From: Proteles cristata cristata
Taxonomy: Eukaryota; Chordata; Mammalia; Carnivora; Hyaenidae
Assembly (NCBI GenBank): GCA_017311185.1
Contig: JAESUZ010004801.1
Span: 1 to 64,000 of the forward strand
Direction: 5' to 3'
DNA: 64,000 nucleotides
Shown here: piece by piece, positions 56,060 through 64,000 of the stretch
Layout: the number at the start of each line of letters is the position of its first letter
How positions within the stretch are numbered: position 1 is the stretch's first letter
Translations under genes and position numbers: made by a program
The notes under the pieces: model-generated
What the model saw: the letters and a program-made list of their open reading frames with translations, nothing else
Database searches by the model: none
What the model was told of the DNA's origin: nothing

Positions 56060-57000
56060 CCATTCAGCCTGCGGCACCCTACTCTACTCACTTTCTACCT
56101 AATGTCCTGGCCATTCCTCCAGCTCTGCCTCTTCGCCTGATCCTCCCACGCCTTTGATGTTGGTGCTCCTCAGGGATTGTGCCCTGGCCTCTCTTTTCTC
56201 ACTCTGCACGGGGGCAGTCTCACCCACCCCCCTGGTTTCAAGAAACCTCTACGTGCTGAAGACTCCCATGCTTATGTTCCTCAGATTAGATATGCACCTA
56301 TATCTACCTACGCGTGTCTGCTTGGATGCCTCAAATTTCACATGGTCCCCACTCGTCTGTAGCTCTTTCTGAGTTCCCTAGGTCAGTGAGTATCACCACC
56401 TGCCACCCAGATCAGAAACCTGGGCTCTATGCCCCACGTCTCCCCCTTTCTCACCTACCCATCCCAACCCAATCCAATCATCCAAGTCCATCCCCAGCCC
56501 TCACGATCTGACCTCGACTTACTTCTCCAGCCTCATTTTTTTTTGATGATTCCCATCTCATAGGCACCATGCTCTGTGTTTATTTCCTTCGATGCACATG
56601 GCTCTACATTAGCCCCAGACCTTTGTGGATATTATTGTCTCTGCCTTGAAGATTATTCCTTCCATCCCCATGTTCTCAATCCACCATCTTTACCTCATTC
56701 TTCCTTCAGATCCCTGCATGGAAAGGACTCCAGAAGTCTCTCTGGCCACCCTACCCTCCATCTATTTTGGACTCACTATCTCTTATGGATTCTATAACAC
56801 TCTATACTTCCTCATCATGAGTTTTATCATAGAGGAGTGTAATTGCCTCTTTGTCTGTATCCCCCACTTACCTGTAAGCTTGGGGTGTACAACACCCATG
56901 CTCACTTGTTCATTGTTTTTATTGCACTCCAGGGCCCAAGACATGGTGTATAATCCATATACCCTTGTGGCCTGAAGCCATGAAAGAATAAACCAATATT
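56060..57000 (+). mobile_element. Long L2 fragment, sense
   Basis: TTGTGCCCTGGCCTCTCTTT, GCTTGGATGCCTCAAATTTC, TGGTCCCCACTCGTCTGTAG and CAGATCAGAAACCTGGGCTC, ending near AGAATAAACCAATATTTC, follow L2 order. All frames over 56,154-57,004 belong to this element or arise by chance. Confidence 0.82.
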
Positions 57001-57870
57001 TCATGGACTTTCATTTTAATCTTTGCTTTCCTAATAACTTTTGATTTCTAACATAAAACATTCAATAGACGAATGATTATCAAGACTAATGCTTTTTTTT
57101 TTAATGCCAGAGGTTTGCTTGTTTATTTATTCCAACATATTCAATTTTTTCCTTATGTGATTGACCTGAGAAAGAGAGCCACGCTAATCAGTGAAGTCCC
57201 AGATGGGCCAAAGAAGGGATTCTACCACTTTCTTGAGTGACCTCCCATGAAGAGATTGCAAAGGTACGGAGATTCTTTGGGAGCTGGGAAATAAGTTGTG
57301 GCATCTCTTAAGCAAGACTTCTAGATGCAGGTATAGATTTTTAGCCCCCTGGCCAGATGTCTTTACACTACACAATGTTTGTATTTTCCCTAAAGCTATT
57401 TCTTGGAAATTAAAGAAAGTGTAGAGATTCATAACTAACATACATTTTTTAAACTATCAGATGACTATGCATAAAAGTATTAGTTGGTTCTTTGTCTTCA
57501 AGATTTCCGTGTGTGTGTGTGTGCATGTGTTAGGAGGGGACAAGTGGATTAAAATCTTTGTTTATAATTTAAAAAACTCAGACTTTTTATTTTTTAGGAT
57601 TCTGCATTCTTTTTTTATGGACCATTATTGGAGGTCAAGGGCTGAAATTGGTGCCTACGTAGATTTCAGAAGAAAGTTCCCCCAAAGGGGTGAAAACCAG
57701 AAACCATTTACAAATTAATTCTGATGATTCAGTTTATTAATGAAAATGACAATAAACATTGGGCTGTTCTTTGCCTTACTCAGCACTTAGAAGAAAACAG
57801 GTATTGCTCAGGAAAAAAAAAAATCAAGGCAAGCTAATCTCGATGAACAGTTGGAAAGAGTAGAGGGAAA
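57001..57870. other. Unassigned sequence
   Basis: No gene recognised. An 85-codon minus frame (57,184-57,441) and a short (GT)n at 57,510-57,527 are present. Confidence 0.4.
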
Positions 57871-57874
57871 AGGG

Positions 57875-58055
57875 TTTTTGGCATCAGATTAGACTGTCCC
57901 GTAAACTTGCATCTTCCTCTCTCTGAGATTCATTCTACCAATCTTTAAAATTGTGGTAATAATGTTCCATTTTAGTGGTAGCACTAGAGACATTGCATGA
58001 AAATACATGGTGTCTTGCGGCAATGCAGTAAATGGAAGCCAGTATTTCCTTTTTT
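57875..58055 (+). mobile_element. MIR-like fragment, sense
   Basis: TTGGCATCAGATTAGACTGT, GAGATTCATTCTACCAATCT and TTGTGGTAATAATGTTCC follow the MIR order. Confidence 0.55.
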
Positions 58056-58149
58056 AGTCTAACAATTTAGCAGGGAGATGAGCCTGTTGCAGATCTAGTG
58101 TGTAACTGTCTCCCTGTAAAACGTTTCACAAAGCAAGGCTGCTCATGGT

Positions 58150-58360
58150 AGCCTTGTGCAAAAGGGAACCATGAAGTGAAATTACAGCACATTCAACTCA
58201 ATTAAACAAATAGACCCAAATTCTGTGGGGACAGATCACTACCCACTTGAAGACTCATTTCTAGGGGCCTGTCACAAGGCTTTGTCATTGGCTCTGTTCC
58301 ATTCAAAGCTTTTACCAGTGACTTGGAAGAAGAACAGAATTGGGAGGTGTAGGTACTGTT
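58150..58360 (+). mobile_element. L3/CR1 fragment, sense
   Basis: TTGTCATTGGCTCTGTTCCA followed by TTACCAGTGACTTGGAAGA resembles the CR1/L3 reverse-transcriptase coding segment. Confidence 0.5.
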
Positions 58361-58528
58361 ATTATTTGTATTAATTATTTATCTGTTGCACACGTCTGTC
58401 GTCTTCATTAAAAGACGATACAGAAACGACAGAGTGATATGTAAAGGGTCCTGAATATAAGAAAGGAAGACAGAAGTCCCTGATGGAATGTCACAGAACC
58501 TTCTAGCACTGCCCCGTGCAAGCTCTGT

Positions 58529-58880
58529 TCAGTCTCCTTGCATGATGGCTGCATATTCCTTCCGGTGGCCAACCAGCTTCAGGAATACTTGATATTTCTT
58601 GTTATAGTATCTTTTATCCTCAAGTCCAGGGAACACGACTTTCCTGGCTTTGCTCCTTCTAGCCATTGCTTCGGGTACAGAAGGGACATCCCCTAAGCAC
58701 AGGGACCCAGAATAGTTCAGAATTCTTGCTCAGGCCTCCACACAGGAAACGAGTGCTGATACAGCACCCTGCCACCCCCATGGCCTCTGCAATGAGGTGG
58801 GTCCCAAAAGCAATGGCTTGAACTGTGGCCAGGGAGAGCATGCCAAGATCATTGAGGTCCTGAGACAGGTAACATTTTAA
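58529..58880 (-). pseudogene. FGGY: FGGY carbohydrate kinase retrocopy, C-terminal fragment
   Basis: On the minus strand two blocks match the C-terminal end of FGGY, a cytosolic sugar kinase of the FGGY family reported to phosphorylate D-ribulose. Block 1 (58,880-58,722) reads [18 protein letters not shown], then LCGGLSKN, part of the nucleotide-binding C-terminal domain. Block 2 (58,693-58,529) reads [20 protein letters not shown], then [10 protein letters not shown] and IMQGD before a TGA, matching the normal C-terminus and stop. The segment expected between them (about 30 residues) is mostly deleted and the reading frame shifts, so no protein can be made. The blocks adjoin without introns, which points to a processed pseudogene. 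A clear poly(A) tract was not found, so it is probably old, and the 5' part is missing. The match is from memory, but the order of both blocks and the stop make it convincing. Confidence 0.85.
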
Positions 58881-59076
58881 AAACTGAGACAGGGTATTAA
58901 GTAATATTAGGGAATTATTTTTAATTTTTAAAAGTATGCCGAAAGGGTATAATGGTTATCTAAAAGAATATCTTTATTTTCTGGGGCAAATTATCAAAAT
59001 ATGTATATATGTCACTGAAATGTTATAATGTCTGTGTGCTTATACATAAACAATTTAATAGTCAAGTAACGTACAG

Positions 59077-59078
<2 letters not shown>

Positions 59079-59120
<42 letters not shown>
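59079..59120. repeat. (GT)21 microsatellite
   Basis: Forty-two bases of uninterrupted GT, likely to vary between individuals. Confidence 0.97.
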
Positions 59121-59123
<3 letters not shown>

Positions 59124-59455
59124 ATGAAGACCGAGAAAAACCCCCAGAACTGAAGGACATGACTTTGCATATTGAAACAGCCCACTCAAAAAATAAAACC
59201 ACATGAATATATATCATAATGAAGTATTTGAATACTGGAGATTAAAAACTATCCTAAAAATTACCAGAGAGAAAATATCGGTTATGTGTGAGGCATGAAG
59301 AATGAGAATGGCATCAGGCATCTCACAGCAACTAAGGGAACTGGAATATAATTCTGGGGGAAAAAATGAAATTGTTACCCACCCAAACTGTCAATTAGGC
59401 GTAAAGGTAGACTCAAGACATTTTCAGACATAGAAGATATGAAAAGATCTATTGG
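59121..59455. other. Unassigned sequence
   Basis: May be a diverged part of the following L1. Not confidently assigned. Confidence 0.35.
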
Positions 59456-59459
59456 GTCA

Positions 59460-60620
59460 AATGATTTTCAACCAGGGCTCTAAGGCATTCAGTTGGGAAA
59501 CGATAGTCACTTTAGCAAATGGTGATGGAACACAAAGGTAGACCCCTACCTCACACCATGCACAAAAATTAACCCAAAATGGGCAAACAACCTAAATATA
59601 AGACCTACTCTGTAACACTTCTAGAAGAAAGCAGTGGCAATTCTCCATGGCCTTAAATTTGACAAAGGATTCTTAGACATGACACTAAAAACCAAAACAA
59701 CAAAAGAAAACTAGATAAGTTGGACTTCTTCAAAATTAAAAAATATTGTGGATCAAAGAACATCAACCACAAAACAAAAAGTGATCTATAAAATGGGAAA
59801 GAACATTTACAAGTGGTATATCTGATAAAGGCCTACCATCTACAATATATAAAGAACTTTTACAGCTAAACAACAAAAAGGCAAACAACCCAATTTTAAA
59901 AATAGGCATAGGGTTTGAATAGACAGTTCTCCAAAGAAGATATACAAATACCTAACAAGTACATGGAACAACGTTCAACATCATCAGTCATGAAGGAAAT
60001 ACAAATCAAAATCAAAATGAAATACTACTTCACACCCACTATGATGCCTATAACTTAAGAAAATGGAGAAAAACAAGTATTAGTGAGAATACAGAGAAGC
60101 TAGAGCTCTTGTTCATCGCTGGTAGGAATGTAAGATGGTTCAGCTGCTATGACAAATAGGTTGGCAGCTCCTCAAAATGTTAAATAGAATTACCATATGA
60201 TTCGACAATTCCACTCCTAGGTACGTACCTCAAATAACTGACAGCAGGTATTCAAACAAACGCTTATGCACGAATATTCAGAGCAATCGCCAAAAGGTGG
60301 AAACAACCCAGATGTTTGTCAATGGATAAATGAATCAACAGATTGTGGTGTATACACACAATAGAATATTATTAAGTCACAAAAAGGAATGAAGTACCCA
60401 TCCATGCTACAATATGGCCAACTCGGGAAAACATTATGCTAAGGGGTAGGGGAAACTGCTCAGTGGGGACAGGACTTGCTTTTGGGGTTGGAAATATTTT
60501 ACACTTAGGTAGAGGGGATGGTCGCACAACATTAGAAATGCCCTAAGTGACAATGAATTTTTCACTTTAAGATGTTTAATTGTGTTACATGAATTTTACC
60601 TCATTTAAAAAAAATTCATG
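59460..60620 (+). mobile_element. Old L1 (L1M) 3' part of ORF2 and 3' UTR, sense
   Basis: CAAATGGTGATGGAACACAA, TGGGCAAACAACCTAAATAT, AAGTTGGACTTCTTCAAAAT, AGAATTACCATATGATTCGA and CAATGGATAAATGAATCAAC cover the ORF2 3' half in order. The end (CATGAATTTTACCTCATTT plus A-run) is the L1M 3' UTR. Many stops; no frame survives. Confidence 0.92.
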
Positions 60621-60903
60621 TATCTTTTCTAAGGATGATGCCACTGGAGGATTTCCTCCAATGAAAGAAGAAGTAATAAATTTTTAAAAAATGAGGGAGA
60701 TGTGAGATCCAGGAATCAGGGGGTCGAATCAAGGAGGCTAAAGGATCTGTTAGATGACAAGACATGGAGATCACATGACAAGTGTGCGGCAGGCCTGACG
60801 TGCACCCAGTCCAGGTGAGAGTTCGATAGAAGGTCCCAAGGAGAGGTCCCTAAGAGCAGAAAATCACTAGATCCCCTAACTTTTGTATGCAAAAAAGATT
60901 TAT
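60621..60903. other. Unassigned sequence
   Basis: No recognisable feature. Confidence 0.4.
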
Positions 60904-60918
60904 AAAACTGGTAGAGAA

Positions 60919-61145
60919 AAGGGGCGCCTGGGTGGCTCAGTCAGTTGAGAGTCCAACTTCAGCTCAGGTCATGACATAATCTCATGGTTCATGGGTTCCA
61001 GCCCTGTGTCGGGCTCTATCCTGACAGCTCAGAACCCGGACCCTGCTTCAGATTCTGTGTCTCCCTCTCTCACTGCCCTTCTCCCACTCACACTCTGTAT
61101 CTCTCTCTCAAAATAAATATTAAAAACACTTAAAAATTTTTTTTA
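60919..61145 (+). mobile_element. SINEC with target duplication
   Basis: AAAACTGGTAGAGAA at 60,904-60,918 recurs at about 61,147-61,161. Head GGGGCGCCTGGGTGGCTCAG. The body has a short internal insertion (GTCATGACATAATCTCATGG). Confidence 0.95.
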
Positions 61146-61357
61146 AAAAACTGGTAGAGAACTTGGGGTGGGAATTAGTGAGAATACATGAAAAGCTTAC
61201 AAAAAAATTACGAATTCTAGCGAGAAATGTAAAAGTATACTGTATGACTCAGTTATAAATAGCATTTTCCTAGTCATTGAAGATTTGAACATTGAATATT
61301 TATATAGCCAAAATTACAATATAATTATCTAATTATATTGGGAGCATATGGGAAAGG

Positions 61358-61360
<3 letters not shown>

Positions 61361-61394
<34 letters not shown>
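61361..61394. repeat. (TG)17 microsatellite
   Basis: Thirty-four bases of uninterrupted TG. Confidence 0.97.
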
Positions 61395-61395
<1 letters not shown>

Positions 61396-63735
61396 TGTGA
61401 TGTTGACAGGTGAGTTAAAGGGAGTTCAATTCTAATGTTGCAAACTCAAAAGGTAATGATTATAGCTGAAAAAATATCTAGAAGCACCAGGATTAGAATG
61501 TTATTTAGAGAGAGGAAGGTAAACGCCTATAGAATCCGTTTAAGGAGTTCCAAGCAGTTGCCTTTGGGATGAGGGAAAAGCAAGCACTTCTCAGAACTTT
61601 CTGGCACATATAAAAGTTGAGTTTTTAATAACTAAATTAAAAGAAAAATTTTAATGCAAAAATAGGTTGGGTGGGTGCACACTGCATCATGACCCCATTG
61701 TGGGACTTGGGTTAGGGACAGAATGAGATCAGGGACCAAGGACCCTTGAGGGGACTAGAGAGGATTTCATCTGTTGCGTTTTTAAAAAATAATGCTCGAA
61801 AGACGAAATGTTCACAATTATTAATTCCAGGTTGTAGGAAAGTTGGTAAATTGCTTTGGGATTTGTTCAATCTGTACTTTTCAGTATAGCTAACATTTCT
61901 GCAATTAACATATTTTCATGAACTCTGTAATCAGTTACATAATTGAGGATGGAGAGCTACCTGCAAGGCAGTTTACATGCAACTGCTGAGCTACTAGTTT
62001 AAAATGAAGGGTCTTTTAAAAAATGTCCGCAGAATTCATAGATATCTGGCATTCTGATCAAGGGATGTATAACAATGGCCCCACTGGGCTCTGTCTTAGT
62101 TCTCTGGACCGTATCTGGGGGGCTGCAGTCTCTTCTAAGGTGGTGCATATTCAGGGGACGTTGATGAGGGACACGAGACACGGGCATCCCCGGGCGATGC
62201 TTGCAGACGTCTCTGGAAGACCATCATCTACAAGAGGGGCTGAGGCATGACTGGCCCAGCACAAGCGGTCCTTATTACTGAACACATTTTTTGATCACTT
62301 CTATGAGGATGCTGTGATCGCATTTAAATTTCTACTTACCTAAATGCAATTTTTTATACTTGTTTTCTCCTTTTGCGGGAAACATAAATTACAAAGAAAA
62401 CCAGGAATCTGTTCAAAAGAGCAATTTCCAAGGTATCACACTGATAGAATTTGGATTCGGTCTTCTGCATTTATCTGCATTTTGATTACTGATCGCTGAT
62501 AACGGCAACCTAATGTTTGGCCAGCAGTATAGAGTATTGCTTTCAGTTTTTTAGCGTGGTTCCGAAATCACAAAAACATGCAATGTTTTTGGTCTTGTTG
62601 CTTATTTCACAGATCTTTGGAAGCCATTTTTTCTTAATTTAAAAAGGGCTTAGTAAGGAGCAGTAAAAGTATGAACTTAGTACAATGGATAACACACTTT
62701 TTCTTATGAAGATATCCATCTGCTTATACACACATACACATGTACATTATATGGATTAAATTACTAGAGGAAATAAAATTTTTAGAAGTTGGAATGTTTT
62801 CTGATTAGTAAGCATATCAGCTAGCTTTAGATTGTTAATTTTACTTACTATATTAGCTGATTGAAGCCTAAGCTTCAGAATAGTGGAGGATAAATGTTAA
62901 ACTGATCGCAGTAAAAGGGTTTCTCCTTTATTCCCTCTTCTGGAAATAAGGGGAGAGAGATGTAAAGAGAAAATACAAAGTGCCCCTGCCCCAGTGCATC
63001 GCCATGAAGTAACCAGCTCACAATTCTGAATAACCCCTAGAAAAAGATCATCTCACCCGAACTTCTACATAACATGAAGCAGGCAGAGCATACAAGTATC
63101 CGTATTTAACTAAGGGTGTATAAATCCGTTTCCCTGGGATCGGCATGCCCTGTCGTAAGCTACTTCTTGCCTCTTCAATCAGATTCAATAAACGAAAACT
63201 GTTTTTGCGTAACTTTCTAGGAATACGTCCATCACACGAGACAAGGTAAATCTGTGGAAGGAAGCTTCCCGATCACACTGGGCATGTTAAGGAGGCAGAA
63301 CTGGCTTTTCTGGCGTTTGAATTTCTCTGGCCAAAAAATACAGGTGCGGACGGCCTGCCCCTGGGTTCCTAACCTAGCCTCCCGGTCTCTGCCTTCGTCA
63401 AAAGGGTGTTTGAAACAGGGGCAGGCGGGGTGCGGCGGTCCTCCGACACGCCTGCGCGCACGTTTCTTTTTTTTTATTCTTTCTTTTTTTTTTTTTAATT
63501 ATAATGCATAGTTTAGTTCTAAATAAGCATGCAAGAAAGAAAGCAGTTATGGAGGAATTGGCTACTTTCTAATGAAAATATAGGCAAAAACAAACAAACA
63601 ACAACAACAAAAACCACCCCAAACTATAAAATCCCAGAGATCAGGCCTTATACCAGGAGCCAGCCCTGTCCTTTCTCCTGTTTTTAATTAATTAATTTAT
63701 TTTTCACGCTCTTCAATCCCACGAGCCCCTCTCTA
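61395..63735. other. Unassigned sequence
   Basis: No exon or clear repeat recognised over this stretch. CpG frequency rises locally at 63,350-63,465 (GCGGCGGTCCTCCGACACGC), which may lie on the shoulder of a CpG-rich region beyond the window. Confidence 0.4.
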
Positions 63736-63753
63736 TCCTTCTTCTTCTTCTTC

Positions 63754-63779
<26 letters not shown>
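63736..63779. repeat. (CTT)n and poly(T) tract
   Basis: Several CTT units run into about 25 uninterrupted T. On the minus strand this is a poly(A) stretch directly after a GC-rich block. Confidence 0.95.
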
Positions 63780-63785
<6 letters not shown>

Positions 63786-63903
63786 GTTTATACCCGCAGG
63801 CTTCGGTGCCTGGAGCATCAAGACTCCGCATCCACGCACGTGCAAGGAGGAGATTCCACTCCTCCTCTTCCACACCGGTGGTGCACACACCCACGCGGGG
63901 TGG

Positions 63904-64000
63904 TCAGATGCTGGGCAGCTCTTGGACTGAGCTCAGGGAGGCCCCCGCTGAGGGCCTGGCAGGCGATGCACAGACCCCACCCCCGTCCCCGGCCGCGGGC
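63904..64000 (-). CDS. Possible C-terminal coding end, cut by window edge
   Basis: On the minus strand the frame from 63,999 is open for 31 codons and ends at TGA (63,906-63,904), with the last residues ASLSSVQELPSI. About 110 bases further along that strand a TATAAA hexamer (63,792-63,787) is followed within 8 bases by poly(A) of about 25. This could be the end of a gene, a retrocopy with its poly(A) tail, or chance in GC-rich DNA. I recognise no family. Confidence 0.22.
   Translation of the reverse strand, partial: PAAGDGGGVCASPARPSAGASLSSVQELPSI

Noticed and set aside
56154..57004. Several overlapping frames on both strands
   Set aside because: Lies within another L2 fragment.

Overview
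This is mammalian nuclear DNA, almost certainly from a carnivore and most likely a cat (felid). The evidence is the repeat content: about 31 copies of a tRNA-Lys-derived CAN-SINE (SINEC) in the felid form (head GGGGCGCCTGGGTGGCTCAG, CT-rich tail, then A-rich end), plus carnivore-type L1 3' ends. Older mammal-wide repeats (L2, MIR, L3/CR1, hAT-Charlie MITEs, MaLR and ERVL LTRs) fill much of the rest. No bacterial, phage or CRISPR-like features were seen.

Layout. Positions 1 to about 16,385 look like the first intron of a gene on the minus strand. They are AT-rich and hold 12 SINEs, L1/HAL1, MIR and L2 debris, and the edge of a 53-bp minisatellite. At about 16.0-17.1 kb lies a strong CpG island. 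It contains the one gene start I can support: a minus-strand first coding exon (16,386-16,456) that starts at ATG in a strong Kozak context, encodes a Pro/Glu-rich N-terminus and ends at a GTGAGT donor. A YY1-type element and two short upstream ORFs lie in its 5' leader. The gene would run off the left end of the window, and I cannot name it.

From about 17.1 to 63.7 kb the sequence looks intergenic (or is intron of something unseen) and is repeat-rich. It holds a 5'-truncated L1 with readable ORF2 remains (35.3-36.7 kb), older L1 pieces (37, 38.5, 43, 51.4-52.6, 53.8 and 59.5-60.6 kb), long L2 stretches (44.6-45.8, 48.9-49.9 and 56.0-57.0 kb), two unlike LTR fragments (24.6-25.7 kb) and several microsatellites. 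One retrocopy is recognisable: the C-terminal end of FGGY carbohydrate kinase on the minus strand at 58.5-58.9 kb, broken by an internal deletion and a frameshift. The last 220 bases turn GC-rich, and a minus-strand reading frame is open from the right edge to a stop at 63,904. This may be the end of another gene or retrocopy.

I found no evidence of a new gene system. The points most worth checking are the CpG-island gene start, the FGGY pseudogene, a pair of diverged direct repeats near 18.4 and 19.9 kb, long perfectly alternating purine-pyrimidine tracts, a nested SINE pair, and a young-looking SINE subfamily. Coordinates of repeats are read by eye and are approximate at A-tails.
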